From assembly GCA_003254905.1 (NCBI GenBank), contig QANU01048949.1, positions 410,724 through 474,723 on the forward strand: DNA of 64,000 nucleotides, in the 5' to 3' direction. Below are positions 13,060 to 27,054 of the stretch, piece after piece (the stretch's first letter is position 1; every line of letters begins with the position of its first letter). The position numbers and the translations under genes are program-made. Origin of the DNA: Nissolia schottii. Taxonomy: Eukaryota > Streptophyta > Magnoliopsida > Fabales > Fabaceae. The notes under the pieces were generated by a model that saw only the letters and a program-made list of their open reading frames with translations, was not told the DNA's origin and made no database searches.

Positions 13060-16000
13060 ATGGCTACACTTTCAGATATTGGGCTTGCAGCTGCCCTAAA
13101 CATTCTCAGCGCCTTTATTTTCTTTGTGGCGTTTGCTATTTTGAGGCTTCAACCTTTTAATGATCGGGTATACTTCCCAAAATGGTATCTGAAAGGCTTA
13201 AGAACAGATCCTGTACATGGAGGAGCATTCGTGCGCAAATTTGTCAATTTGGATTGGAGATCATACCTTAGGTTTTTGAATTGGATGCCAGCTGCACTTG
13301 GAATGCCAGAACCTGAGCTTATTGACCATGCTGGGTTGGATTCTGTTGTTTACTTGCGGATATACTTGTTAGGGTATGATATGAACTATGAGAGAATACT
13401 GAATACCGTTACAGCAATGGACAACGCGATCCTGATATTTTCTGTTTTTTGTTGTGCAGGCTTAAAATCTTTGTTCCTATAGCATTCTTGGCATGGGCAG
13501 TTCTGGTTCCTGTCAACTGGACAAGTACTGGGCTAGAAGTAGCTGGGCCGAAAAACATAACTTCTAGTGACATTGATAAACTCTCAATTTCGAATGTTGA
13601 AAGTCGATCTCAAAGGTTTCAAAACTATCATTGTGCTGCTGCTGCTGCTTGTTATTTATTAGTAAATTCTTTTCAGATTCAGACGGGCATGAGAGAGATG
13701 TAGTCCTGATTTTTGGGGCTCTAGGTCTTGTGTTTAACTAGGTTCAACCTTAATTCACTGGGAAAATATCAATTGCTTTATACCTACTCTCTAGATTTTG
13801 TGATTATATCTTAATTAGTTAATTACTTTTTCTTTGCATCAGTCTCCCTGTCATTATATCCCAAGACAACATCACTTACTTCTGAGTTCCCATTATTGCT
13901 GGTTCTTTTTTATGCATAATCTCACCTGTTAGAGTTTTACAGTTGCTTTTAGCGTGCGTTCATATCATTATTTGATTATTACAGTATGTGCAAACACACA
14001 AAAAGTTTGTGCTACAACTGCTGAACTTAGCATCAAGACGATCGCAATACTTGCAATCACCGTAGCCTTGATAAGTCCTAAGGGCACTTGTCAGAAAAAC
14101 CCTTTCAGTTATTTTTTTAGGATTTTCTAAATTGCACTAAATTCTCATGCTCTGCTACAATTTTGTTCTCTAATTCAGGTTTTGGGCACACATAGTAGCT
14201 GCTTATGCATTTACCTTTTGGACATGCTATATTTTGCTAAGGGAATATGAAAAAGTTGCCGCAATGAGATTGCATTTTCTTGCAGCAGAAAAACGTCGTC
14301 CAGATCAATTCACGGTAAACTTGAATTTTCACCCTACAATTTTAGTGAGGAATTTTTCTCTGAAATACTTCTTGGTTGCATATTGTGGTTCTCTCTCTCT
14401 CTCGTTTGCTCTCTGTGTTATTCTTTCTTTTATCGGTTTTGGGCTGCTTCTAATGGAATTCTGATTTTACTAAGCTACTTAGGCATTTTTCTGGGGTAGA
14501 TGTCACATGTATATTTCATTATTTTCTGTATTTTGAAAAGCTATTAGATCACAGGTGTGAATTTGCCTGCCATTTGCAAGCTTAATGAATGCCTAGCTAT
14601 GTATATCAACAAATAATTTAGCATAGTAAAGGAGTGATAATTATGTGGGATTTTTAGATGTATAAAAGAGATATGAAAAAGTTAAAAGGATTGCAAAGGA
14701 GGAAGGTACAAACAAAGTTTTATAGAAAAAATAAAACAACAATCAAGCAACTCAGGTATAAACAAACTTTAGTACAGAAGAGCTCTCCAATCCTTCATCA
14801 CCTTAATACTTGACCAGATTGGTGAAATTGCAATCTTAGGCTGGTTTGTCGTATGTTAACATTGAGATGCATGAGATATTCCATCAATGCATATTTTGCT
14901 TATATAAAAGGATGTTAATTTCAGGTGCTTGTTAAAAACATTCCACCAGATCCTGATGAATCTGTTAGTGAGCTTGTGGAGCACTTTTTTCTAGTCAATC
15001 ATCCAGATACTTATCTCACTCACCAGGTTGGTTCCTCCTGTGTAGACCATATAGAATTCTTTAATTATCTCATTGAATCCGATATCAAGAATTTAAGAAG
15101 CTTGAGTGGATTCTACTTTTGAAGTTTCCATTTTTACCACAACTTTACATTCATTAATTATATCTTTGATTCTGCAATGTCACATAGCAAGGAGTACATT
15201 ATTAACTAGATCAATCTATCATGGCAAATAATTTTTTCTCCTTTCATTTGGGCCTTTGAGAGGGAGAAGAGTATGTGTTAGCTCATTCGTTGTGACGTTT
15301 ATGCAGGTTGTTTATAACGCAAACAAGCTGGCAAAGTTGGTTAAAAAGAAGAAGAAGTTGCAGAATTGGCTTGTCTATTATCAAAACAAACTTGACAGAA
15401 CTTCAAAAAGGCCTGAAATGAAGGTAATTAACTTAAATCTTATATGCCTTCAATGTGTCATAACCACCATATGATTTATCACAATCTCTGCTTCTTGTAT
15501 GTTTTCACCAGAGTGGTTTCCTTGGTCTTTGCGGAGCAAAAGTGGATGCTATTGATCATCATACCACTGAAATTGACAAGCTGTCAACAGAAGTAAGTAC
15601 CAGATATTGTTTTTACTAATAAATTTTACCACAATTTGGAAGTATATATGTTAAAGAGAGGAAAATAAAAGCATTGATGGTGGACTAGCATGTAGAGTTA
15701 ATGTAATTAATACACATTACAATGATCATAATTATATAAGACAGCTACAATTACAAAAATACAGTTGTGCAATGAATTTAGAAGGTATTTATGACAGACA
15801 TAATGCGGTGATAAAATTATGAAAATTATTCTTACATGGAATCAGACGTTTAGTTTGCTTAGTTCATATAACTAACTTCGATATACAAACTTTTTTACTA
15901 TTATCTTTTATCTTTATCTCATTTTCAGTATAGTTTTTCTTTCAAGGAGTTCTTTTACTCATGTAACAACTTCATGACTGCTTGCCTTACCTATTATTGC

Positions 16001-18279
16001 AATAGATAATTTTCTGATTGTTCACTAGAAGTTTGTGAAACTAAAATTTGGAAGACTTCAACAGATGCTGAAAGAACGTGTTTAACACAAAATTTCACTT
16101 AGGATGATGTCCACAGAAATTATGGGTCTTATGGTGGCTCATTTCATAACTTCCCTATCTTTAGAAATTCTCATGATACTTGCGGTGAATCCTAGTTTAT
16201 CACTTTTTGCAGATAGCTTTGGAGAGGGAAAAGGTCACCCATGACCCCAAGTCTATCATGCCTGCTGCATTTGTCTCATTTAAATCTCGATGGGGTGCTG
16301 CAGTTTGTGCACAAACTCAACAAACCAGAAATCCAACACTTTGGTTGACTGAGTGGGCTCCAGAGCCGCGGGATGTTTATTGGCCAAACTTGGCAATTCC
16401 ATATGTTTCTCTCACAGTCCGGAGGTTGATCATGGGTGTTGCATTCTTTTTTCTCACTTTCTTTTTTATGATCCCCATTGCATTCGTACAAACTCTTGCA
16501 AGTCTTGATGGAATCGAGAAATCAGCACCATGGCTGAAGCCGCTTATTAGTATGTAAGTTTAATATCATAGTTAAACCTCTACACGTACAATGCTATCCG
16601 CATGAATCACTACTCATTCGAACTTTTACTTTATTGTGCAGCCCTGTTGTTAAGTCATTCATTCAAGGTTTTCTACCCGGTATTGCATTGAAGCTGTTTC
16701 TCATCTTTTTGCCAACAATATTGATGATCATGTCAAAATTCGAAGGCTTTGGATCAATTTCATCTCTGGAGAGACGATCAGCTTCTAGATATTATCTTTT
16801 CAATTTTGTAAATATATTTCTGGGGAACTTGCTTACCGGAACAGCATTCCAACAGCTGGACTCCTTCATTCACCAACCAGCTAATGAGTAAGTCATGCTA
16901 GAATTATATGGTTTTTCCTTTGAAAGTTATTTAGATTTTACTTGGTGGTATATTTTTCTGTGTTTTGGGTGCATGTCTTTTTTTCCTGTTCCAAAATGGT
17001 TGTGCTATGTGTGTAAATTTTGGTAACCTTGTATCTCTGGTCTAGTTGTTAGATTACTTAATATGATGTTTGGGTTTAAGAACCATGAGATTGGGTTTTT
17101 GTACATATATTGTTCCTAGCCTTTGTCTTAATCTATACCATGTCTATATGACTAAAGATTCTTTTTTATATTCTTGTCAGATATCCTATAACAATTGGCA
17201 CTGCGATACCTTTAAAAGCAAGTTTCTTCATTACTTACATAATGGTTGATGGATGGGCCGGCATAGCTGCAGAGGTTTTGATGTTGAAACCACTTATCAT
17301 CTATCACTTGAAGAATTTCTTCTTGGTGAAGACTGAAAAGGACAGGGAAGAGGCCATGGATCCTGGAAGTATTGGTTTCAACACTGGAGAGCCTCGTATA
17401 CAATTGTACTTCTTGCTGGGTCTAGTCTATGCTTCAGTGACACCTACTGTTCTTCCTTTCATAATAATTTTTTTCGGGCTGGCCTATGTTGTGTTCCGTC
17501 ATCAGGTACCGGGTTATTAGAATTATATTTTACTTTTCAAGGTTGATTGTATAATGAGTCCCCACTTTTTTGTTGCCTCGCATAAAGACACCTACCTTCT
17601 AATTGCAGATAATTAACGTTTATAATCAAGAGTATGAGAGTGGTGCGGCATTCTGGCCCGATGTCCATTTTCGCGTTGTGATGGCACTGATAGTCTCGCA
17701 GATAGTTCTAATGGGACTCCTGACCACCAAAAAGGCTGCTTCATCGACTCCTTTTCTCATTGCACTCCCAGTTCTGACCATATGGTTCCATAGATACTGC
17801 AAAGGCCGTTATGAATCTGCATTTGTTAAAAATCCTTTACAGGTATGTCAATTAATAAAAGTAGCTGTATGCATTGATGGTGGAGTTAATTGTTTTCAAT
17901 TATTGCCTAAAGTTATTGAGATGTCATCACATCAATTTGTTGCTGGCCCAAATCTGCATCCAGTGTCATGGAATCTTGATGTTGCTTTTGAAAACTTCTT
18001 GTACAGGAAGCAATGATGAAAGATACATTAGAAAGAGCAACAGAACCAAACCTGAACTTGAAAAGCTACCTTCAGAATGCCTATGTTCACCCAGTTTTCA
18101 AGGCCAGCCTTGAGGAGGATGATGATGATGAAGAGCTAAGCAGTCAGAAGTGGGAGACAGAGAGTGTCACTGTGCCCACAAAACGCCAATCGCGAAGGAA
18201 TACGCCGGCGCCCAGCAGAGTCAGCGGCGCGTCGTCTCCTTCTCACCTTGATGTCTCTCGATCTCCGCCAGAGCCTTAA
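13060..18279 (+). CDS. OSCA1: OSCA/CSC1-type hyperosmolality-gated calcium-permeable channel
   Basis: Member of the OSCA/CSC1 (DUF221, ERD4-like) mechanosensitive cation channels that open on osmotic or membrane stretch and admit calcium. Eleven coding exons: 13060-13373, 13460-13615, 14179-14314, 14925-15026, 15307-15423, 15512-15592, 16213-16553, 16642-16887, 17181-17505, 17609-17842, 18007-18279. They sum to 2325 bases and 774 residues, typical of the OSCA1 clade. The N-terminal helix begins MATLSDIGLAAALNI and is followed by the clade's LRLQPFNDRVYFPKWYLKG. Two further helices lie near residues 105-125 and 157-180. A cytosolic RNA-recognition-like region of about 180 residues (200-370) contains KNIPPDPDESV and a Lys-rich helix. 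A cluster of helices in exons 7-10 forms the pore region. The C-terminal tail is acidic then basic (EEDDDDEEL). All introns are GT-AG with matching phase. The start follows a leader intron acceptor at 13026. Confidence 0.95.
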
Positions 18280-21200
18280 CTAAATCATGGACTAAGGAAT
18301 GAATGAATGAATGATATCGATGTACATTGCTTTTGGCCTTTTCATCAATGCTGTTGCTGACCAACCAGAAAGACTAGAGTGGATGTGCAAATGTATGATG
18401 AGGCTGCATCATGTGTGCATGGTGCATGCAGCATAAGCTGAGAAAACTGGGTGGCGTATGTTCTTGTTGTGAAAAGCTAGTTTTGGACTTTGTGATCGGG
18501 GATGAATTCACTACATGCACACAACAGAACTAGGACTCATTGATAATTTTTATTTCTTTTGTTTGTTAATAGTGAATTTGTTTGCCTTGGTGGATAAGCA
18601 CTCTTTTCAAATCTATATCATCAAGCACTTTAGAGGATTTGCATAATGTTTTTACCACGGAATACTGTAAAATGTACATTATCGAAGAATTTGTCGAGAT
18701 TTAGATTCTGATTATAATTTATAATTATTCTGTATTGTACATGTTGTTGCGGGGATCGTTACTTCAGTTACATATTGGGCTTAGTTTATCGTGCTCAGCG
18801 CGTCCCTTGAGAATCCAAAAGAAATTGAAACGAGATTTTTCTTCAAAGGAAACTCTTTCATTAGTTAAACTACACACCTATCCAACTTGTGGCGTAGTGG
18901 CACATCACTTCGTCTTCAATCATGAGGTGGAGCTCAATCTCCATGTGCCAATGCTAACAGTAATTGCATTGACAATTAATACTACTATTTTATCTCCAAA
19001 AATTCTATAGCAGTTCATGCGGAGAGTCTTATTTACTTTCTATAACAAGTTGACTTTTAACTTGTGAGATGTACAGAAATATATAATACATATTTTTTTT
19101 AACTGAGATAAATAACCTTTTAATTATTATGATCACTCAACTTTAAATAACTATCGATTTCATTAGAGTATAACAGAAAAGGGAGCATATCACATGACGA
19201 GAGTAGTGTACAAGAGAGAGGATTAAATTTTGACTATTAAATTTTATATGAATGATCAAAATTAAAATATAAAATCATGTGATTTTTAAATAGTTTTTAA
19301 TCTCAATCATCATTTTATGATTATGTGATTAAGATTTAATTTTATCACTCTCACAATAAACTACTTCTCTCATGTGATATGTCCGCTAAAGAGAAAAGTA
19401 AGAAAACATTAAAAATGATCTAATGATAAAAGACTTGGATAATATGCATGTGATTAGGAGTTTAAACCTCAATGTTACCAAAGTAACAAACATAAACATC
19501 ACAAAAGTATCCTTTAAAGAATATATTTATTAATTTGATCAATATTGTCCTCTGTTAGTCGTATTTTAGATTATTTTTTCGGTGGTATTTGTATTTTAGA
19601 TTTTATTAGCGCTATCTTTTATTAATCATTTTTCAACATCAATATATATTTAATTGATTTTTAAATTCTAGCATTATTATTTTTCTTATGTTAAGTAAAT
19701 ACTTAATTTTTTTTATAAATATTTATTCTCAAAATAAAAGTCGTCGTACATGTCTAAATTTGTTGTAATATTTTTGTTAAACAACCAAACTCCATTATTA
19801 TTTTAACTTTTTTCCTGAATCTTCTTTATTTAATGTTTATTCTTTGTAAGATTACATCTTTATATATCTAAAAAATCGAAAAACATCTATTTTGAAAGAT
19901 TTTGTTTTTATTCAAGTCTATTTTGAAAGATTCGTATTTTTTAATCTACGCATATCAATAATAAAGTTTCACACTGTAATTAAAATTGTCTAATAATTTA
20001 TTGTTAACTAAAACTAAAATTAATTTTCAATTAAAATAATTTATTGTGATTTAATACCTTCTTAGTCTCATAAATATTAAAAAAATATATTATTACTTTG
20101 AAGGAATTATAAATAACATTATATATATATATATTCCTTTTCAATTTATAAATATTTATTTTTACCATATACTTATCATTTAATTTAAGAATTTTGAGAT
20201 ACTTATTTAAATTTTATATCAATATAAAACATAAATCAACGAACTTATTTTATTAATTATTATATTAATTCAAAAAAAATGTTGTGTGTTACATGTCAGG
20301 ATGAGTCACCAACTCAAAAATTAAAATTAGATCAACAATTACTAAAACAAAGAAAAATCAAAGTTTACAACTTAAAAAGGCAACTGGTACATTCAACACA
20401 AAATTATTTCGACTAATCAATTTCACATCTAAAAGGTTACCAATGTTAATATCGAAAAAAAAAAAGAAGGAATTACCATATTTCATTGACCATCCCATAC
20501 AAAATTAATTATAATAGGTCGAAATTCAAAAAAGGATTATGTAATAGGTAATGCAATAAAAATTTTAATAGTATTAAAATATCAGTAAATTATATTACGG
20601 AATCATAATTGATTAAAAAAGTATTAAACATGAAAAAATATTCCTGAATTTGTAAAAAATAGTGCCCAATTAACGGATGAGTTTTTACGTGTAAGGTGAA
20701 GTAACATGAGAGTGTTGCATCATTCAAGCCACAAAAGTTAAGAATTTAGATAAGTTTTTTTTTCTTCGTCTTTATACGTAAAAATGTAAGAATTAACATA
20801 TAACCAAATAAGAGAGAGGAGAAAAAAAATTGTGATTAATCAAACCGTAACTTAGTTACGCATTATAGTACTGCTCGTGCGTTGTTTTCCCAAAAATAGT
20901 TTGGGCAAAAATGCGTTTTCTGCATGAAACATAATAAAGAGTAAAAATAATAAGTCAAAGTAAAATGGAGAGTGTTGCATCATAATTAAACATGTTTATG
21001 TTTATTTATAGCAAAGTGAACTCTTAAAAAATAAGGACACAACGAAGCTCCGAATCTCACAATTTTTGATTCTCTGTCAATATTTTATACTGATTATGTT
21101 GGTAATTTTTTTTTCCCTGGATTACATAGGGGACTAGTTTTCTTAAAAAAAAATATATATATATAGAGGACTAGTTTTGTTTTTTAGGGGTTGTTTTTAA

Positions 21201-21539
21201 ACCCTGTAACAAAAAAAGAGGGTAAGGGAGATTGATTGATGTATGTCCACGTGGATGAGTGTAAGTGGATAATGTGTGGAGGCCGGGGAGAGGGTTTAGA
21301 ATTGAGAGCAAAAAGGCCCAACAATCAAGCTCTAACACATTATTATAAATAACGCAACGCAATCAAAGAAAAAAACAGAAATGAAATTTGCGTTTCGTCG
21401 GAGGGGAATTAGGATCATGGATGGATAGATGAATATGATCTCATCATCATCATAGCCCCCCCCCAAAACGCATCAGTCGCTGACTCTCTTTTTTCGTTTT
21501 TTTCTTTTTCTTTTTCTTTTTCGAGTAAAAACTGTGGAC
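18280..21539. other. 3' UTR of OSCA gene and gene-free spacer
   Basis: The first few hundred bases are probably the OSCA 3' untranslated region. From about 19000 to 21200 the sequence is very AT-rich with poly-A/T runs and a short (AT)n tract near 20119-20133. No gene or clear mobile element was recognised. Confidence 0.5.
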
Positions 21540-21749
21540 GCACTTCCCTTCACTCTCTCCCAACCTGTTTTCTTCACTTCCTTCCTTCATTCCTTCATTC
21601 CTCTCCCTCCCTAATTTTCTCCTCTGCCACTCTCTCTCTCTCTTTCTCTAACGCCATTTTGATTCTATTCTGCTATCTGTGATCAGCTGCATACTCGTTT
21701 TTTCAAGCTCAAACGCTTTATGCTTGCTTTGGTTTTTTTCCATAATCAG
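21540..21749 (+). promoter_or_regulatory. probable 5' leader exon of the JmjC gene
   Basis: Pyrimidine-rich stretch (a TC run at 21631-21643) ending in AATCAG followed by GTGAGC, a strong 5' splice site at 21750. The matching acceptor CCACAG precedes the exon that begins at 22428, eight bases before the start codon. This suggests a leader intron of about 680 bases. The transcription start itself is not visible. Confidence 0.5.
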
Positions 21750-22435
21750 GTGAGCTCCCTTTCCAATTGATTTTTCCTCGTTCCCCTCCTTTTCCTAATA
21801 TATGTTTTCTGAATTTCGCTTTTTTTTTTCCCTTGTTTTTTCTGTGCCGGGCGTGTCTTTCAAGGTGCATGCATAAGTGTTTGTGAACGCTGTTTGTTAA
21901 TGTCGAATTCGTTGTTCCGTGTATTGGTGTCCTGATCGTCAATGCAACTGGGGTTCCGCTTTTGTTTTTTCTGTTTGTTCGTTGTGGGTAACACTCTTGT
22001 TTCAGTAGCCGCCGTTGTTGGGTTGACTCCAGTCAAGTCAACTCACCTGTGTTTCTGTTGTGTTTGCTTGACTGACTTCAAGGAACTGCAGAGTAGAAAG
22101 AAACCATGAAAGGTTTTGTTTCTTTCTTTTTTTTTTTCCTCTGTTCATTCGTTGCTGAAATTCACCATAGGGCCAGGGTGGATTTTGTTGTATGTAAAAT
22201 TGAAGGGAAATAAATCATCCCTTTAGAAAGAGAGGAAATTTGTTTTTGGTACTTATTCTTGTATCATGAATTGGCTTCTGATGGCAGCTAATTAGTCTGC
22301 TATACCAACACGTTGCTAGTTTGCTATATGTTGTTCTAAGCCGGGGAAAATAGATTAATAGATAATCTGTATTATAGCATTTGGATATTTGTAATTATTT
22401 GATTTCATTTCTCTTTCCATTCCACAGGAAGAAGA

Positions 22436-25400
22436 ATGGAGGTTGCTGTTCCAAGTCCACAGTCTGAGGATAAGCTGGAGTTCTCAAGGTGCTCCAAAAG
22501 ATTTCCAAAGAGAAGGGCTGAAGAAATTGATAAGTATTGTAACGAGAAACCAGGGGCACATGGGGAAGAAGAAACTATGGGATGGTTGAATAGGAATACT
22601 TCAGTAAGAGTGAAGATTCCAATTGCACAACAAGAACAGTCAAATCAGCGCACTGACAACAACCCACCCAGAACCTCAAAATGCTCGAGAGCATTTGGAG
22701 TTTCAAAGAAGAGAAAGGATCAGGAAATCAATAAGCACGATGTTAGAAAACCAAAGTCTGAAGGGAAAGAAGGCATTCTGCTATGGTCAAAGAGGGGTAC
22801 TAAACTTCCTTTCAAGAAGGGAGATGAGCCAAAGAAACCTTCTGCCTCAGTCAAGAAAAGGCAATTTGAAGATGAAGATGATCTTTCGATTACCAATTTG
22901 GACGAAGATGAAGAAATGCAGTTTCTTTTGCAGACAAAGTTCAGCAAAAGAGATAGAAGAATGGAAAACATGACGGTGACTATCTTTTTCAATACATATT
23001 TCCTGCACTTAAAAGCTTGATCTTTTATGATAGATTTTTTATTTTTATTTTTTATGGTGGAACATTATATCGTACTTTAATGTTGCTTAACTAATTGTGT
23101 TAGTAGGTTGTTGGACAAAATTCCCGGATATGTCATCAGTGCATGAAAAAAGAGAGACCAGCTTTTGTGCCTTGCACTAAATGTTCGAAAGTTTACTGTC
23201 TTCGATGCGTCAACCAATGGTATTGCAGTTTATGTGTAATTATTCAATTCAAATGTTTATGTGGGCTATGTGTTTGTTCATGTATCTTATGAAATTCTCT
23301 TACAAAATCGAGTTGTTTCTCACTTTTGCACTTAGGTACCCTGATATGTCAGTAGAAGAAATTGCTGGAAGTTGCCCATTTTGCTGTAATAATTGCAATT
23401 GCAATGTTTGTTTGTGCTCAAGAGGAACGATTAAGGTTCACCTTACTCTGATGTCCTCTAGATGCCCTTTAATAAATTTCTATAATGAAATTATATTAGA
23501 ACTACATTTGATAAGTATAGTGGCTAACCCTTTTTCAATTTTTTGTTTGTTTGTTTGTTGAATACCCACTTTCAGACATCTGAGAGGGACACTACTGATT
23601 ATGAAAAGATTCAGTATCTGCAATATATGATTAACTTACTCCTTCCATTTCTGAAACAAATTTGTCATGAACAAAGTCAAGAGGAAGACATCGAAGCTAA
23701 AATACAAGGTATTAATCTTCACCATTTTGTTTTTTGTTATTACCTTGAAGAAATCTCTAACTATAGACCTTTTGTCAGGAAAATCATCTTGCCAGATTGA
23801 GATACCGCAGAGTCTTTGTGGGGACAATGAACGAGTCTTTTGGTAAGTTTCCTTCTGCTTAAGATACCAGCTTGATTCTTTCCATGTTCTATAAGATGTT
23901 TATTTTGCTCGAGTCTTGGAACAGTGACCATTGTGCTACTTCAATTGCTGACCTTCACCGAAGTTGCCCCAATTGTTCCTATGAACTCTGCCTTAGTTGC
24001 TGCCGAGAAATACGCAATGGAAGCATTACACCACGGGCTGAGCTAAAGTTCCAATATGTGTTTAGGGGTTTTGATTATATGCATGGCGGCGATCCTCTTC
24101 CAGTACCCTGTGATTTAGAGACTTCAGAGGGTCATATTCAACTAACTTCTAGGTGGAATGCTGAGAGTGATGGGAGGATTAGTTGTGCTCCAAAGGAGAT
24201 GGGGGGTTGTGGTAGTTCTATATTGGAGCTGAGGCGTATCCTACCACATGGGTGGCTATCTTACTTGAAAGCTAAAGCATCTGACATGCTAAAAATGTCA
24301 GAAGTAGAACAAACAACTCTTCAGCAGAAAGAAGCAGCATCAAGCGACAACTTCATGAGAAGGGCAGCGTTTAGAGAAGCCACAAATGATAATTACATAT
24401 ACTGTCCAGAGTCAAGAGACATTACAAAAGAAGGGCTGTTGTTTTTCCAAAAGCACTGGACTAATGGTGAACCCATTATAGTTCGTAATGTTCTTGAACA
24501 GGGAACTGGTCTGAGCTGGGAGCCAATGGTCATGTGGCGAGTATTATGTGAAAATTTGGTTTCAGACATCAGCACAAAAATGTCAGAAGTTAAGGCCATC
24601 GATTGCCTGGCTGGTTGCGAGGTTTGGTTATGCTTTCTCCTTTGGTTCCAGTTAGAACATTTGGTTGTATTAGAGCATGCGTGTCAGAGTTTGTGTTTTC
24701 CTCTTTAAAATTCCTCCTCTTTTGTAGATTGACTATGAATTTTTAATTTTTAATTTTTTTTCATGATTCCATTTAAATGCTTTAATACCTATATTTCCCA
24801 ATATAATTATAAAAAAGCTAAATTTAAACTTTGCATCTATTATAAGGCTTGTCATATTAACTATGATATTCTAATGTACAATACTATATATGCATTGCCA
24901 TTCATCATATCACAGAGCTTCAACAGCCATGTTGTATACCAGAATTCTGACTAAGATTCACCCCCCCTCAATCTTTGCAGGTAGAAATTAATATGCACAA
25001 GTTCTTTAAAGGTTATACAAAGGGAAGAGCATATAGGAATCTTTGGCCAGAGATGCTGAAGCTCAAAGACTGGCCCCCCTCTGATAAGTTTGAAGATCTT
25101 CTGCCCCGCCATTGTGACGAGTTTATTCGTTGCTTGCCATTTCAAGAGTATAGTGATCCTAGGGCTGGAATTGTCAATCTCGCAGTGAAATTGCCAGCCC
25201 ATGTCCTAAGACCTGACTTGGGCCCAAAGACATATATTGCTTATGGGTTTAAAGAAGAACTTGGTAGAGGAGACTCAGTAACAAAGCTTCACTGTGATAT
25301 GTCAGATGCGGTATGCTTAATTAAGCTGTAATTAGGTTGCTGAAGTAGTATTCACCCAATTTTCCTTCATATTTTTTTTTTGTTGATAAAAGCCCAATTT

Positions 25401-27054
25401 TCCTTCATTAAATACTCCCTCTATATATTTAGAATTTTCTTTCTTTCTGAAACCCACATTTTTCAGTTGCTACATTGGATTCAAAAACTTAGCTTTCTAC
25501 ATGTCATGTGTGTTCTTCTTCAACAATTTTCTAGGAGATGAGCATTCTGCATTCCTTTAAGTGTAGAAATTATTGCTTTACTTTCCATATTACTTTTTTG
25601 TATCTTTATAAGATTGGAACTTGGAAGCCTTACTTTACCATATCTTTACTTTCTTAATATGTGTAACTGCATTGTAAGATGGTTTAGTGAACTTCCTATT
25701 ACTCTAATTTGAACTTGGGAGGACTTCCGGAATTTGCAAATGTGATTTCGTTTTCTTAGAAAGAATAAATAAACACGAATTTGATGTGCATTTGGAGTAT
25801 ATTTAGTTGTTTAGAAACTTTGTCAAATATCAAGTGGAAGCATATTGTCTCTTTTATTCTTATTTCTTGCTTAATAATTGTCACAGGTGAATATATTGAC
25901 CCATACAGCTGAGGTGATACTGAGTGATGAACAACGATCTATCATTTCTAAGTTGAAAGAAGCACACCTGGCACAAGATGAGAAAGAACTCTGCTCACAA
26001 GAGAGGATTGCTGAATATCTAAAAGATAAGGAAGTCTTAAAATCCCAAGATATGGAGAAGTGCCCTATTGAAATGAATGGAAGGATCTTTCCAAATGAGA
26101 AGTCTGAGGGGATCACTTCTCCTTCTATCTCTACTGTAAATGAAACAGGGGAAATGGGTGGCGCTCTATGGGATATCTTTCGGAGAGAGGATGTTGAAAA
26201 GTTAGAAACATATCTAAGAAAACACTCAAGAGAATTCAGGCATGCTTATTGTTCTCCAGTTGATCAGGTATTGTAATAATAATGATTTACATTTCTGCTT
26301 ATCCTTATCTTTTGTGGTTGATGCTCAAATCAAATTCTTTGGTGGTTAGGTTATCCATCCAATCCATGACCAATGTTTTTATTTGACCTCGGAGCACAAA
26401 AAGAAGTTGAAGGAGGAGTTTGGTTAGTACCTCGAATTGCGTATTGCTTGCTCAGTGCTTGTAATTAGTTATTTACGCAAATATTGGCTTTTAGGTGTAG
26501 AACCATGGACGTTTGAGCAAAATCTTGGAGAGGCTGTATTTATTCCTGCTGGATGTCCGCACCAAGTGAGGAATCTCAAGGTAAAAATGTCATGTGATTG
26601 TCTTTCTATCAAGCTTGTTTGGTTGTATCTTGTTGCCTTTCTGTCAAGCTATTTTGGTTGTATATGTTGTTCTAATCACCATATTCTAAACTTGTGCGCA
26701 GTCATGCACAAAAGTTGCTGTAGACTTTGTGTCCCCTGAAAATGCCCATGAATGTCTGCGTTTAACTAACGAGTTCCGTCAGCTTCCCAAGAATCACAAG
26801 GCTAGAGAAGATAAACTCGAGGTATTTTGTTTCTTAAACACAATTCCTTCTGCCTTATTTGGTTCCCCCCTCCTCTTAATTATGTCAGCTTCAAAATAAG
26901 TTGTAGAATAGGATGCAATATTTTTTTTTCTTTCAATATATGGCGATGGTGGTGACTTATCTGTTTATCTTTGGTGGAACAGATAAAGAAGATGATAATC
27001 TATGCCATTGATCAAGCTCTCAAAGACTTAAAAGCTTTGGTTAAGCGAACTTGA
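22436..27054 (+). CDS. JmjC-domain lysine-specific histone demethylase (KDM3/JMJ25-type)
   Basis: Nuclear Fe(II)/2-oxoglutarate oxygenase of the plant KDM3/JHDM2 group (IBM1/JMJ25 relatives), expected to demethylate H3K9. Twelve coding exons: 22436-22975, 23107-23219, 23336-23435, 23576-23708, 23779-23842, 23925-24621, 24981-25310, 25887-26267, 26350-26422, 26495-26580, 26702-26821, 26983-27054. They sum to 2709 bases and 902 residues. The Lys/Arg-rich N-terminus (1-180) carries repeated basic clusters that could be nuclear signals. A RING-like zinc finger starting [18 protein letters not shown] occupies about 190-250, followed by a second Cys-rich segment in exon 6 ([15 protein letters not shown]). 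The JmjC domain has the HCD iron ligands H653 and D655 at the end of exon 7 and the distal His H833 in [10 protein letters not shown] charged insert of about 127 residues (exon 8) lies between them, as usual in KDM3. The catalytic residues are intact. It could be shorter or longer at the N-terminus than the best-studied IBM1. Confidence 0.93.
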
